From Methylobacterium goesingense (GTDB taxonomy: Bacteria > Pseudomonadota > Alphaproteobacteria > Rhizobiales > Beijerinckiaceae), in the NCBI RefSeq assembly GCF_022179225.1, contig NZ_BPQL01000053.1, positions 1 through 51,996 on the forward strand: a DNA stretch of 51,996 nt, given 5' to 3'. Position numbers and translations under genes: made by a program. This document shows, piece after piece, positions 28,880 to 38,177 of the stretch. Position 1 is the first letter of the stretch. Every line of letters begins with the position of its first letter. The notes below the pieces were generated by a model. That model was given only the letters and a program-made list of their open reading frames with translations. It was not told the DNA's origin and ran no database searches.

Positions 28880-29934
28880 GGTCGGGACTCGTGCCGGTGA
28901 GGAGCGGCCGGTCGGGCCGCGAAGGCGAGGCGCACCACGGTGCCCCCCGCGTTGCTGTAGGTGAGCTGGCCGCCGAGTTGGCCCGCGAGCCCCTGCGCGA
29001 TGCGGAAGCCCAGGCTGCGCGCTGTGTCCGGGTTGAAATCCGCCGGAATGCCGCGTCCGTCATCCGCGATGGTGAGCTGCAGGCGTTCCGCGTCGAGCCG
29101 TTCGATCTGGATCGTGATGGCGCCCCGTCGCCCGTCCGGGAAGGCGTGCTTGACGGCGTTGGTCACCACCTCGACCACGAGGAGCGACAGGGTTGTGAGC
29201 TGGGTGAGGTCGAATCGCACCGGCGGTGTGTCGACGCGGCATACAATGTTCTGCGCACCCGTGGCGTCGAGGAGGTCGGTGCAGAGTTCCTCAAGGTACT
29301 GCCCCACCGGACGCTCGATGCTGCTCGGGTCGTGGAGCCGGCGATGGATGCGCGCGATCGTCTCTAGCCGCACCCGGGCCTCGTCGAGGGCGGCGAGCGC
29401 GGCCTTCGGGTCGTTGCCGACCTTGCGCTTCTGCAGGGTCAGCAGGGCGGCCACGAACTGCATGTTGTTGGCGACCCGGTGCTGCAATTCCTGGAACATC
29501 GTGCGCTGCTGCTCGTAGAGCCCGGCCGAGACCCCCCGCTCAGCGCTCAGCCGCTCGCCCGCCCGGTGCATGACGTGGATCAGCGCGATGTCGACGGCGA
29601 CGATGAAGACGTAGAAGCACAGGGCCAGCACGGTCGGCCCATCGATGAAGAAGGCGCTGGCCGGCGGGATGAAGAAGTACCAGGCGGCGAGCCCGCTTAA
29701 GGTCGCGCAGGTGATGCCGGGCCACAAGCCGAAGAAAAAGGTCGTGAGGATTACGGCCGGGAAGAACGTCAGGTAGGGAAAGCCCGGCGGCAGCATGTCG
29801 TCGAGGGCGAAGCGTAGGCAGAGGGCGAGGCCGGAGGCGGCCACGGCGGCGCCCTCGCCGAGCCAGGCGCGCGCGCGCAGGCGCTCGGTCGCGTGGACGA
29901 CCTGCCAGCCACTCCACCAGGGTCCGTGTATCAA
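28846..29934 (-). CDS. HisKA_2-type sensor histidine kinase with DUF4118 membrane sensor
   Basis: A 362-residue kinase. Residues about 28-125 give four hydrophobic helices of the DUF4118 type (F-P-Y-L-T-F-F-P-A-V, F-F-F-G-L-W-P-G, W-Y-F-F-I-P-P). The HisKA_2 dimerisation segment has the phospho-acceptor His152 in L-Q-H-R-V-A-N-N-M-Q. The HATPase has N-box V-V-T-N-A-V-K-H-A-F, G1 box D-D-G-R-G-I-P and G-L-A-G-Q-L-G-G. The start is TTG 29934, the best available. No response regulator adjoins it. HisKA_2/HWE kinases commonly feed PhyR in the EcfG stress pathway; that link here is inference. Confidence 0.9.
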   Translation of the reverse strand: MIHGPWWSGWQVVHATERLRARAWLGEGAAVAASGLALCLRFALDDMLPPGFPYLTFFPAVILTTFFFGLWPGITCATLSGLAAWYFFIPPASAFFIDGPTVLALCFYVFIVAVDIALIHVMHRAGERLSAERGVSAGLYEQQRTMFQELQHRVANNMQFVAALLTLQKRKVGNDPKAALAALDEARVRLETIARIHRRLHDPSSIERPVGQYLEELCTDLLDATGAQNIVCRVDTPPVRFDLTQLTTLSLLVVEVVTNAVKHAFPDGRRGAITIQIERLDAERLQLTIADDGRGIPADFNPDTARSLGFRIAQGLAGQLGGQLTYSNAGGTVVRLAFAARPAAPHRHESRPCATSEVSRSS

Positions 29935-30034
29935 TGATCGAAACAGCGTCGTGGGTCTCTTCGGGTTTGGAACCGATCTAGTCTGGTCGCGGTCGGGTGG
30001 CCAGCGGGTCCGACCCCGGGGCCGCGATTCGGCC

Positions 30035-33000
30035 TCAATGGAAATCGCGGCTGCGGTAAATCCGCCGATCCTCCGGGGCTCCGAAATCGGTGGTCTCGGG
30101 CGGCAGCCGCAGGCCCCCGGCTCGCAGATCGCGCAGGGCCGCCGAGAGGTCGCGGAACTGTTCCGCCAGCAGGTGCACGACGAGCCCCTGGCGCTGCACC
30201 CGGCCCCGCACCGCGAGGAAGCGGGCGCCCATAGCGGTCGCGCGGTTGGCCTCGAACACGTCGCGCCAGACGATGACGTTGGCGATGCCGGTCTCGTCCT
30301 CGAGCGTCAGGAACACGGTGCCGCGCGCCGTGCCCGGGCGCTGCCGGGTGAGGACGAGGCCCGCCACGGTGATGCGGGCGTTGTTCGCGACCCGCGCACC
30401 GTCATGATGGTCGCGGGCCGGGATCGCGCCGATCCGGGCGAGCCGCGTCCGGAAGAACGCGACGGGATGTCCTTTCAGCGAGAGGCCGGTCGCGGCGTAG
30501 TCCTCCGCCACGTGCTCGGAGGGGGCCATGGCGGGGAGGTCCACCGCGGGCTCGTGGCGGAAGAGCCCGTCATCGGCGTGGAAGGCGAAGAGCGGCATCG
30601 GCGTCTCGAGGAGGTGGGCTCGCCGGTCGCCGTCGGCGCGCCCGGCGGCCTTGGCGATCTTGGCAATCTTGGCGTCCCTGGCGGCCTTGGTTGCGCTGGT
30701 GCCCTCCAGGGTCCGCACCGCCCAGAGGGCGGCCCGCCGGTCGAGGTCGAGGGAGCGGAACGCATCCGCCTCGGCGAGCCGCTCCAGGGCGTTGCGAGGG
30801 AGCGCCAGGGCCGCCTGCAAACCCTCGATGCTGGCGTAGCCGTTGCCCCGTAAGCGCACGAGGCGGTGCATGGCCGCCTGCGGCACCCCGCTCACCTGGC
30901 GCAGGCCGAGGCGCACGGCCAGGCGCCGCTCGACCCCGGGGGGGGGCGGCTCGGAGGCCGGCTCCAGCGTGCAGTCCCAGTCGCTGGCATTGACGTCGAC
31001 CCCGCGCACCTCGACGCCGTGGGCACGGGCGTCGCGCACGAGCTGCGCCGGCTGGTAGAACCCCATGGGCTGTGCGTTCAGGATCGCGGCGAGGAAGACG
31101 TCGGGATGCCGGCACTTCATCCAGGCCGAGGCGTAGACCAGCAGCGCGAAACTCGCCGCATGGCTTTCCGGGAAGCCGTAGGTCGAGAAGCCCTCGATCT
31201 GCTTGAAGCAGCGCTCGGTAAAGTCGCGCGGGTAGCCGCGCGCCACCATGCCCTCCACGAACTTGGTGCGGAAGTTCACGATCTGGCCGTTGTGCCGGAA
31301 GGTCGCCATGGCCCGGCGCAGGCCGTCGGCCTCGTGGGGCTCGAAGCCCGCGGCCGTGATGGCGATCTGCATGGCGTGCTCCTGGAACAGGGGCACGCCG
31401 TAGGTACGCTTGAGGACGCCCTCGAGTTCGTCCTTCGGTCCTTGGGAGGGATGGGGCGAGGGGTAGATCACAGGCTCCAGCCCCTGGCGGCGGCGCAGGT
31501 AGGGATGGACCATGTCGCCCTGGATCGGCCCCGGCCGGACGATCGCCACCTGCACCACGAGGTCGTAGAATTCCTTCGGTTTCAGGCGCGGGAGCATCGA
31601 CATCTGCGCCCGACTCTCGACCTGGAACACGCCCACCGAATCGGCCTTAGCCAGCATCGCGTAGGTGGCTTCGTCTTCGCGCGGCAGGTCGGCGAGCGTC
31701 GGGTAGTCGTGTCCGTAATCGCGTCTCAGGAGATCCACGCCTCGGCGCAGGCAACTCAGCATGCCGAGCGCCAGTACGTCGACCTTCATCAGGCCGAGCA
31801 CGTCGATGTCGTCCTTGTCCCACTCGATGAAGGTGCGGTCCGCCATGGCGGCGTTGCCCACCGGCACGGTCTCGTCGAGGCGCCCGCGCGTCAGCACGAA
31901 GCCGCCCACATGCTGCGAGAGGTGACGCGGGAAGCCGATCAGCGCGTGGGCGAGTTCCAGGGCCTGCCGGATCGACGGGTTGTCCGGGTCGAGCCCGGCC
32001 TGCCGGATATGCGCGTCCGGCAGGTCCTTGCCCCAGGAGCCCCAGACCGTGTCGGCCATCACGCCGGTGATGTCGGGGGGCAGCCCCAGGACCTTGCCGA
32101 CCTCCCGGATGGCGCTGCGCGGGCGGTAGTGGATCACCGTGGCGCAGATCGCGGCCCGGTCGCGGCCGTAGCGCTCGTAGAGGTACTGGATCACCTCCTC
32201 GCGGCGCTCGTGCTCGAAATCCACGTCGATGTCGGGGGGCTCGGCCCGGTTCTCCGAGATGAAGCGGGCGAAGAGCAGCCGGATCTCGGTGGGGTCGACC
32301 GCCGTGATGCCGAGGCAGTAGCAGACCACGGAATTGGCGGCCGAGCCGCGCCCCTGGCACAGGATGCCGCGCTGCCGCGCGAACTCCACGATGTCGAACA
32401 GGGTGAGGAAGTAGCGCGCATAGTCCATCTTCGCGATGAGGCGCAGCTCTTCCTGAATTGTGTTCATGATTTGTTCCGGAATGCCGTCCGGATAGCGCCA
32501 GCCCGCGCGCTCCGCGACCCGGTAGGCCAGGTAGTCTTGCGCGGAAAAGCCCGGCGGCACCGGCTCGTCGGGATACTCGTACTTGAGTTCGTCCAGGGAG
32601 AAGTCGCAGGACTGGGCGATCTCGATCGTGCGGGCAACGGCCTCGGGATGGTCGGCGAACAGGCGCGCCATCTCGTCCGCCGGCCGCAGGTGGCGCTCGG
32701 CATTGGCCTCTAGGCGGTAGCCCGCCGCATTCAGGGTGCAGCCCTCGCGGATGCAGGCGACGATGTCCTGCAGGGGGCGCCGGTCGGGGTGGTGGTACAG
32801 CGCGTCCGACACCGCCACCAGGGGCGCGCCGAGGCGGAGCCCCAATTCGGCAAGGCGCCCGAGGCGCCGGCGCTCGTCGCCGCGCCGGCGGTGGCTCCCC
32901 GCCAGGGTGACCCGGCCGGGGGCTTCGGCGGCGAGTTCGCGGAGATGACGCAAGAAGGGGTCGTCGTCTCCGAGCCGCTCCGGCGGGACCGCGATGAGCA

Positions 33001-33394
33001 TCTGGCCTTCGCTGGCGGCCAGGAGTTCCGAGAAGTCGAACCGGCACTGGCCTTTCTCGGAGCGGCGGTTGCCCAGGGTGAGGAGCCGGCAGAGCCGGCC
33101 GTAGGCGGCCCGGTCCATCGGGTAGGCCACGGCCTCGAAGCCCTCCTGCGTGACGAGGCGCACGCCCGGCAGGAAGCGGATCACGGGCTCGCCGGCCGCC
33201 GCCCGCCGCTTCACCTCGGCATGGCCCCGCACCACCCCCGCCAGGGTGTTGCGGTCGGCGATGCCGATGGCGTGCAGTCCGAGTTCGGCCGCCTGCCCCA
33301 CCATCTCGCCGGGATGCGAGGCCCCCTGCAGGAAGGAGAAATTCGTGGTGACGGCGAGTTCGGCATAGGCGGGCTGCCCGACCATCGGCGTCAT
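30035..33394 (-). CDS. dnaE2: Error-prone DNA polymerase III alpha subunit DnaE2
   Basis: C-family polymerase of mutagenic translesion repair. The 1,119-residue protein opens with the PHP domain ([19 protein letters not shown]). The palm carries the catalytic acids in [13 protein letters not shown], with the finger segment [15 protein letters not shown] and a C-terminal OB fold. It is shorter than replicative DnaE and has the DnaE2 A-S-H-P-G-E-M-V signature. The start at 33394 ([13 protein letters not shown]) is chosen; a 31-residue extension has no family match. imuA and imuB, its usual partners, are not adjacent. An imperfect LexA-like site lies upstream. Confidence 0.96.
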   Translation of the reverse strand: MTPMVGQPAYAELAVTTNFSFLQGASHPGEMVGQAAELGLHAIGIADRNTLAGVVRGHAEVKRRAAAGEPVIRFLPGVRLVTQEGFEAVAYPMDRAAYGRLCRLLTLGNRRSEKGQCRFDFSELLAASEGQMLIAVPPERLGDDDPFLRHLRELAAEAPGRVTLAGSHRRRGDERRRLGRLAELGLRLGAPLVAVSDALYHHPDRRPLQDIVACIREGCTLNAAGYRLEANAERHLRPADEMARLFADHPEAVARTIEIAQSCDFSLDELKYEYPDEPVPPGFSAQDYLAYRVAERAGWRYPDGIPEQIMNTIQEELRLIAKMDYARYFLTLFDIVEFARQRGILCQGRGSAANSVVCYCLGITAVDPTEIRLLFARFISENRAEPPDIDVDFEHERREEVIQYLYERYGRDRAAICATVIHYRPRSAIREVGKVLGLPPDITGVMADTVWGSWGKDLPDAHIRQAGLDPDNPSIRQALELAHALIGFPRHLSQHVGGFVLTRGRLDETVPVGNAAMADRTFIEWDKDDIDVLGLMKVDVLALGMLSCLRRGVDLLRRDYGHDYPTLADLPREDEATYAMLAKADSVGVFQVESRAQMSMLPRLKPKEFYDLVVQVAIVRPGPIQGDMVHPYLRRRQGLEPVIYPSPHPSQGPKDELEGVLKRTYGVPLFQEHAMQIAITAAGFEPHEADGLRRAMATFRHNGQIVNFRTKFVEGMVARGYPRDFTERCFKQIEGFSTYGFPESHAASFALLVYASAWMKCRHPDVFLAAILNAQPMGFYQPAQLVRDARAHGVEVRGVDVNASDWDCTLEPASEPPPPGVERRLAVRLGLRQVSGVPQAAMHRLVRLRGNGYASIEGLQAALALPRNALERLAEADAFRSLDLDRRAALWAVRTLEGTSATKAARDAKIAKIAKAAGRADGDRRAHLLETPMPLFAFHADDGLFRHEPAVDLPAMAPSEHVAEDYAATGLSLKGHPVAFFRTRLARIGAIPARDHHDGARVANNARITVAGLVLTRQRPGTARGTVFLTLEDETGIANVIVWRDVFEANRATAMGARFLAVRGRVQRQGLVVHLLAEQFRDLSAALRDLRAGGLRLPPETTDFGAPEDRRIYRSRDFH

Positions 33395-33431
33395 CACTGT
33401 CCTGGCTCCGCTGTATCCGATTCGTGGTTGA

Positions 33432-33457
33432 GAACGAATCGTGATCGTTTCGGATCC
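33432..33457 (-). promoter_or_regulatory. Imperfect LexA-type and EcfG-type sites upstream of dnaE2
   Basis: On the minus strand GATC-N7-GTTC (33446-33432) differs by one base from the alphaproteobacterial LexA box GTTC-N7-GTTC. Overlapping it, GGATC-N16-CGTT (33457-33433) differs by one base from the EcfG consensus. Both are 40-60 bases before the dnaE2 start. Each alone is weak. Confidence 0.3.
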
Positions 33458-33555
33458 CGGGGTGCCGGTTTCGCGTCGGGGAGTCAAAGTCCCATGGGCG
33501 GCTGGCCAAGCTGTTCGCCGTGCGCTAGCCCGGTCCTCCCCAGACAGGATGTCCC

Positions 33556-34512
33556 ATGCTCACCTGCGCGATCCTCGACGATTACCAGGGCGTCGGTCCC
33601 ACCATGGCCGACTGGTCGGGGTTGACGGACCGGATCACCCTGCGCGACCTGCGCACCACCTTCGCGACCCAGGACGCGCTCGTCGACGCGATCGGGGATT
33701 GCGAGATCGTGGTGATGATGCGCGAACGCACGCCGTTCCCGGCCGAGCTCTTCGCGCGCCTGCCCAAGCTGCGGCTCCTCCTCACCAGCGGCCTGCGCAA
33801 CCTGTCGATCGATCTCGCCGCCGCGAAGGCACATGGCGTCACGGTCTGCGGTACCGCCAGCCACCCCGAGCCGCCGGTGGAGCTGACCTGGGCGCTGATC
33901 CTGGGGCTGGCCCGCCACCTCGTGCCCGAGGTGCAGGCCCTGCGCACGGGCGGCCCCTGGCAGTCCAGCGTCGGCAGCGACCTCGCCGGCCGCCGCCTCG
34001 GGCTCCTGGGTCTCGGCAAGACCGGTGCTCGCGTCGCCCGGATCGGCCAGGCCTTCGGCATGGAGGTCAGCGCCTGGAGCCAGAACCTCACGGCCGAGCG
34101 GGCCGCGGCGGAGGGCGTCGCCCTGGCGCCCTCCCTGGAGGCGCTGCTGGAGGCGAGCGACATCGTTTCGATCCACCTCGTCCTCGGTGCGCGGACCCGC
34201 GGCCTCGTCGACGACGCGGCGCTGCGCCGGATGCGACCCGAGGCGTTCCTGATCAACACCTCCCGCGCCGCGATCGTGGACGAGGCAGCGCTGCTCGCCG
34301 CCCTCACCGAGAACCGGATCGCCGGCGCCGGCCTCGACGTCTACGAGACCGAGCCGCTGCCGCCGAATTCGCCCTGGCGCACCCTGCCGAACGTGCTGGC
34401 GACGCCGCATCTCGGCTACGTCACGGAGCGGAACTACCGCACCTACTTCCCCGAGATCGTGGAGGATATTTCGGCGTTCCTCGACGGGGTGCCGATCCGC
34501 GTGCTGGGCTGA
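33556..34512 (+). CDS. D-2-hydroxyacid dehydrogenase family protein
   Basis: NAD(P)-dependent D-isomer 2-hydroxyacid dehydrogenase, 318 residues. The Rossmann motif [13 protein letters not shown] appears near 150. Active-site residues follow in order: Arg in N-T-S-R-A-A-I-V-D, Glu in D-V-Y-E-T-E-P-L-P and His in A-T-P-H-L-G-Y-V-T. The N-terminus (A-I-L-D-D-Y-Q-G-V) belongs to the subgroup distant from phosphoglycerate dehydrogenase. It stands alone between divergent dnaE2 and convergent nudC, so the substrate cannot be inferred. Confidence 0.92.
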   Translation: MLTCAILDDYQGVGPTMADWSGLTDRITLRDLRTTFATQDALVDAIGDCEIVVMMRERTPFPAELFARLPKLRLLLTSGLRNLSIDLAAAKAHGVTVCGTASHPEPPVELTWALILGLARHLVPEVQALRTGGPWQSSVGSDLAGRRLGLLGLGKTGARVARIGQAFGMEVSAWSQNLTAERAAAEGVALAPSLEALLEASDIVSIHLVLGARTRGLVDDAALRRMRPEAFLINTSRAAIVDEAALLAALTENRIAGAGLDVYETEPLPPNSPWRTLPNVLATPHLGYVTERNYRTYFPEIVEDISAFLDGVPIRVLG

Positions 34513-34530
34513 GCCGGCCGGGGCGGCACT

Positions 34531-35448
34531 TCAGGCCCGCCCCTCGACGAAGGCCCGCATCAGCAGGTGGGCGATCGCCAGCGGCGGCGGCGTGGTCAGC
34601 CCGTCGGGATGACGGCCTTCCAGCATCGCCGCGACGGCGTCCCGTGAGAACCAGCGCGCATCGGCGAGTTCCTCCGGATCGAGGGTGATGGCCGCGTCGA
34701 GGCTCTCGGCCACGCAGCCGATCATCAGCGAGGACGGGAACGGCCATGGCTGCGAAGCGTGGTAGCGGACCGCGCCGATGGTCAGGCCGACCTCCTCGAA
34801 GGTCTCGCGCCGCACGGCGTCCTCGACGGTCTCGCCGGGCTCCAGGAAGCCGGCGAGGCAGGAATACATGCCGTCATGGAAGCGCGGCGAGCGCCCGAGG
34901 AGGCAGGCCCCGTCCCGGACGATCAGCATGATCACCACCGGGTCGGTACGGGGGAAGTGATGCGTCCCGCAGGCCGAGCATTCGCGGCGGTAGCCGCCCG
35001 CCGCCAGCGTGGTCGGGGTTCCACAATTGGCGCAGAAGCCCTGCCGCGCGTGCCAGCCGAGGAGCGACTTCGCCGTGGCGAGGAGGCCGAGTTCGTGCGG
35101 CGCGATCCGGCCTTCGCCGGCCAGACTCCGCAGATCGTTGGTCCGGAAGTCAGGGTCGGCCTCCAGGGCCTCGGACGCCTCGGCCGGCACGACGGCGGCG
35201 AAAACCGGGTCTCCGTCGAGGCGCCCGAGATAGAGCGTCAGGCCGCGCTCCCCCGTGCGGGCGGCCATGTCCGGCGTCAGGAGCGCGGTATCGCCCGAGA
35301 GCACGACGCGGTCGCCCGCCAGGATGGCGATGCGTGCCCCGGGCGCGTCGAGATCGGGGATCGCGGCGGCGCTCTCGGCCGAGTGGCGCACGAGGCGGCT
35401 CTGGACGTAGCCGAGCTGGCCCAAGGGATCGGTCATCGGATCGGCCAT
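34531..35448 (-). CDS. nudC: NAD(+) diphosphatase / NADH pyrophosphatase NudC
   Basis: Nudix hydrolase cleaving NAD(H) to NMN(H) and AMP, or decapping NAD-capped RNA. The 305-residue protein has an N-terminal domain, a four-Cys zinc ribbon (C-A-N-C and C-S-A-C near 140-160), the Nudix box G-F-L-E-P-G-E-T-V-E with R-R-E-T-F-E-E-V-G-L, and the NudC-specific S-Q-P-W-P-F-P-x-S motif just after it. It is followed by a HIT-family gene on the same strand, whose start lies upstream. Confidence 0.95.
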   Translation of the reverse strand: MADPMTDPLGQLGYVQSRLVRHSAESAAAIPDLDAPGARIAILAGDRVVLSGDTALLTPDMAARTGERGLTLYLGRLDGDPVFAAVVPAEASEALEADPDFRTNDLRSLAGEGRIAPHELGLLATAKSLLGWHARQGFCANCGTPTTLAAGGYRRECSACGTHHFPRTDPVVIMLIVRDGACLLGRSPRFHDGMYSCLAGFLEPGETVEDAVRRETFEEVGLTIGAVRYHASQPWPFPSSLMIGCVAESLDAAITLDPEELADARWFSRDAVAAMLEGRHPDGLTTPPPLAIAHLLMRAFVEGRA

Positions 35449-35452
35449 CGCC

Positions 35453-35869
35453 TCAGGCCGCCGCGAACAGGGCGCCGATGCGCTCGATCATCTGGGCGCG
35501 GGCGTGGTGCGGGTAGGGGGTCGCGGTGCCGACGCCCCAGACCGGCTTCGGCCAGGCGGGATCGGAGAGAAAGCGCCCGATCACGTGGACGTGGAGTTGG
35601 GATACGACGTTGCCGAGTGCCGCGACGTTGACCTTGTCGGGCTTGGCGAGCGCCAGCATCACGCCCGTCGCGATCCGCATCTCGTCCATCAGGCCCCGCG
35701 CATCCTCCGGCGACAGGTCGGTGATCTCGCTGGCGCCGGCCCGGCGCGGCACCAGGATCAGCCAGGGGAAGCGGGCATCGTTCATGAGAAGGACGCTGCA
35801 CAGGGCGAGGTCGCCCACGTGCACGGTGTCGGCGGCCAGCTGCGGGTCGAGGGTGAAGTCTGTGCTCAT
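35453..35869 (-). CDS. HIT family hydrolase (Ap4A-hydrolase-like)
   Basis: A 138-residue HIT-fold nucleotide hydrolase or transferase. The core shows W-L-I-L-V-P-R-R in the middle, L-N-V-type N-V-A-A-L-G-N-V-V and the histidine triad segment Q-L-H-V-H-V-I-G-R. The third position of the classical H-x-H-x-H is not His here (V-I-G-R follows); this variant is seen in the bacterial subfamily with the A-W-P-K-P-V-W-G tail. The nudC start lies four bases after this gene's stop, so the two are one operon acting on dinucleotide-type substrates. Confidence 0.9.
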   Translation of the reverse strand: MSTDFTLDPQLAADTVHVGDLALCSVLLMNDARFPWLILVPRRAGASEITDLSPEDARGLMDEMRIATGVMLALAKPDKVNVAALGNVVSQLHVHVIGRFLSDPAWPKPVWGVGTATPYPHHARAQMIERIGALFAAA

Positions 35870-35918
35870 CGCGACGCGATGTAGAGCGGAAACCTGGCCG
35901 ATGCGAGGGGCGCGGCCC

Positions 35919-36698
35919 TCAGATCCCGCTGAACCAGTTGTAGCCCTGGTCCTCCCAGTAGCCGCCTGGATAGTCGTTGGTCACGAAGATCGCCGCGATG
36001 TGCTTGGGGCTCTTGAAGCCGAGCTTCGTCGGCACCCGCACCCGCAAGGGGTAGCCGTACTCGGGCGCGAGGGGCTGGCCGGCGAAATCGAGGGCCAGGA
36101 CCGTCTGCGGGTGCAGGGCGCTCGGCATGTCGAGGCTGCCGTAATAGCGGTCGGCGCATTTGAACCCGACATATTTCGCGGTGAGGTCGGCGCCGGTCCG
36201 CTCCAGGAAGGTCCGCAGGGGCACGCCGCTCCACTGCCCGATCTGGCTCCAGCCCTCGATGCAGATGTGGCGGGTGATCTGGCTCTCCTGAGGCAGGGCG
36301 CGCAGCTTCTCCAGCGTCCAGGGCGCCTTGTCGGCGACGAGGCCGGAGACTTCGAGCTTCCAAGTCGCCGCGTCGATCTCCGGGATGTTGTCGGGCGGGT
36401 AATAGGCGTTGAAGCGAAACGGCGTATCGATCATCGAGGCCGGGTAGGTCGGGGCCAGGGTCGCGGGATCGAACAGCCATCGCTGGACCCGGTCGTTGGC
36501 CCGCGACATCGCCCAGAGCACCCGGTCGGCCAGGGAGCCGTTGCTGCCGGTGGAGAGATCGCAGCCGGAGAGCAGGGTCAGTGCCCCCAGCGAGAGGCCG
36601 CCGCGCAGTACCATCCGGCGCTCCAGGCGCGCGAGGTCGGGGGCAAGGTCGCGGCGCAGGGCCTTGAGGCGGGCGGCGTCGTCGGGATCGCGGTGCAT
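35919..36698 (-). CDS. Periplasmic molybdopterin oxidoreductase (MsrP/YedY-like, sulfite-oxidase fold)
   Basis: A 259-residue enzyme of the Oxidored_molyb family. Near the N-terminus R-R-M-V-L-R-G-G-L-S-L-G-A-L-T-L-L-S-G-C resembles a Tat-like lipoprotein leader. The Mo-ligand Cys146 is in R-H-I-C-I-E-G-W-S-Q-I-G-Q-W-S-G-V-P, and the cofactor-binding segments Y-G-Y-P-L-R-V-R-V-P and G-F-K-S-P-K-H-I follow. Family members reduce methionine sulfoxide or oxidise other substrates. Its start overlaps the stop of the upstream cytochrome b gene by one base, so the two are coupled. That partner is not MsrQ-like, so the substrate is open. Confidence 0.92.
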   Translation of the reverse strand: MHRDPDDAARLKALRRDLAPDLARLERRMVLRGGLSLGALTLLSGCDLSTGSNGSLADRVLWAMSRANDRVQRWLFDPATLAPTYPASMIDTPFRFNAYYPPDNIPEIDAATWKLEVSGLVADKAPWTLEKLRALPQESQITRHICIEGWSQIGQWSGVPLRTFLERTGADLTAKYVGFKCADRYYGSLDMPSALHPQTVLALDFAGQPLAPEYGYPLRVRVPTKLGFKSPKHIAAIFVTNDYPGGYWEDQGYNWFSGI

Positions 36699-37336
36699 CA
36701 GCGGACGGTCTCCTCGGTGACGCGGGCGCGGCCGGTGATCATCGCCAGCAGCGTCTTCGGCACGACGATCACGAGGGCGAGGTGCAGGAGGATGAAGCCG
36801 GCAAGACCCGCCATGGCGAAGAAGTGGACCCGGCGCGCCCACTCGTAGCCTCCGAACAGGTTCGCGAGGCTCTGCCACTGCACGGGCTTCCACAGGGCGC
36901 AACCCGAGGCGACGAGCAAAAGCCCGAGCGCGATGGCGATGAGGTAGGCGAGGCGCTGCACGGCGTTGTAGCGGCCGACCCGGTGGCTGAGCCGCAGCGC
37001 CAGGGCCGCGCGGGCGTCGCGCCAGACCGCGCCCGGGCTCAGGGGCAGGAAACTCGTCGCGAAGTGGCGGGCCAGGAGCCCGTAGGCGACGTAGGCGAGG
37101 CCGTTGAGGGCAAACAGCCACATGGCGGCGAAGTGCCAGGCAAGCGCGCCCCCGAGCCAGCCGCCCAGCGTCGCCCATTTCGGGAAAGCGAAGGGGAAGA
37201 GCGGCGAGGCGTTGTAGATCGCCCAGCCGCTGAACAGCATGCAGAACACCGCGACCGCGTTGATCCAGTGTGTGACCCGCACCACGAGGGGGTGGATCAC
37301 CACGAGGCGCGACGGGGTTTCGGGAACGATCGTCAA
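36698..37336 (-). CDS. Cytochrome b/b6 (b561-like) electron-transfer membrane protein
   Basis: A 212-residue protein with four hydrophobic helices. Candidate heme His residues are in V-T-H-W-I-N-A-V near residue 23, L-A-W-H-F-A-A-M-W near 67, R-R-V-H-F-F-A-M and L-L-H-L-A-L-V. This is the pattern of the Ni-hydrogenase b-subunit/b561 family. It is coupled to the molybdopterin enzyme downstream (TGATG overlap), so it probably passes quinol electrons to or from that enzyme. MsrQ-type heme subunits have a different topology. Confidence 0.9.
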   Translation of the reverse strand: MTIVPETPSRLVVIHPLVVRVTHWINAVAVFCMLFSGWAIYNASPLFPFAFPKWATLGGWLGGALAWHFAAMWLFALNGLAYVAYGLLARHFATSFLPLSPGAVWRDARAALALRLSHRVGRYNAVQRLAYLIAIALGLLLVASGCALWKPVQWQSLANLFGGYEWARRVHFFAMAGLAGFILLHLALVIVVPKTLLAMITGRARVTEETVR

Positions 37337-37400
37337 CAGGACCTCGGTATCTTGGGGGGCTTGGCTTCTTGGAGGCGGGGACGTTTCTCGGAAGCCGTGA

Positions 37401-37436
37401 CCCCGGCCCCGCCCGCTGCTGCGGATAGGGCCGGGG
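37401..37436 (-). terminator. GC hairpin downstream of the first paralogue
   Basis: CCCCGGCCC (37401-37409) pairs with GGGCCGGGG (37428-37436). It lies a few bases past the stop of the 37443-38042 gene on its transcribed strand. There is no clear T-run. Confidence 0.4.
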
Positions 37437-37442
37437 ACCAGA

Positions 37443-38042
37443 TCACATCGACGGCACGGTGCCGTTGCGGCCGACGATCAGCACGACGGCGTTGAGCTTT
37501 CCGTCCGGCCCGGCCTTCGTGAAGGCCACGACCTTCTCGCCCGCCACCACGATGCTCTTCTCGCCCGGGTCGACCAGGGTCACCGGCACGTCCTCGGGGA
37601 CCACCACCTTCTTCTCGCCGCCCTGATACTTGACCAGCATGGTGCGTCCGTCGGTGCCGGACAGGCTGCCGATGGCACCGTTGGTCATGGTCGAGTTGGA
37701 GCCGAGGTCCCACGGGTAGTGCCCGTCCGCGGTGCCGCGCAGGGAGGAGGCGAACACCGTGACCTGCAGCGCCTTCTGGGTGCCGTCCGGCTGCGGGATC
37801 GCGGCCGTGCCGATGTAGCTCTCCGACTTGATGTCCGAGAGCTTGCCGCTGCTGGCGGCCAGGATCTTGGTGTCGTCGCCGAAGGTCACGGTCTTGGTCT
37901 CGCCCATGCGGGGCTTGATGGTCACGGTCGAGCCGTTGACGGACTCGATCGTGCCCCGGTAGCGCACCACGTCGTCGGCGCGGGCGGGCGCGGCGGCGAG
38001 CGCGAGACCGAGGGTCAGTCCGGTCAGCAGGGTCTTCATCAT
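37443..38042 (-). CDS. Exported hypothetical protein, paralogue A
   Basis: A 199-residue protein with a signal peptide cut near A-A-P-A-R-A-D. The mature part has short beta segments: R-Y-R-G-T-I-E-S-V-N-G-S-T-V-T-I-K-P-R, S-Y-I-G-T-A-A-I-P-Q-P-D-G-T, D-G-H-Y-P-W-D-L and T-M-T-N-G-A. These suggest OB-like or DUF5666-like barrels binding an ion or oligosaccharide in the periplasm; this is inference. The same blocks recur in the next gene, so the two are tandem duplicates. No function is known. Confidence 0.8.
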   Translation of the reverse strand: MMKTLLTGLTLGLALAAAPARADDVVRYRGTIESVNGSTVTIKPRMGETKTVTFGDDTKILAASSGKLSDIKSESYIGTAAIPQPDGTQKALQVTVFASSLRGTADGHYPWDLGSNSTMTNGAIGSLSGTDGRTMLVKYQGGEKKVVVPEDVPVTLVDPGEKSIVVAGEKVVAFTKAGPDGKLNAVVLIVGRNGTVPSM

Positions 38043-38177
38043 GGCGTTCCTCCGTGTCTGTTCAGGCGTGGAATCGGGTCTTCAGGGGGCGTGGTCCGCC
38101 CGGGCGTCCGCGAGCCATTCGGGAGTGGCGAAGCCCGGCTTACATCGACGCATTCGGGCCGCTTCGGCAGGGCCGGG

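Noticed and set aside
30866..32713. 615-codon open frame opposite dnaE2 on the plus strand
   Set aside because: It lies entirely antisense to an intact DnaE2 with clear motifs. Its composition (rich in His, Arg, Gly and Asp) is typical of high-GC shadow frames.
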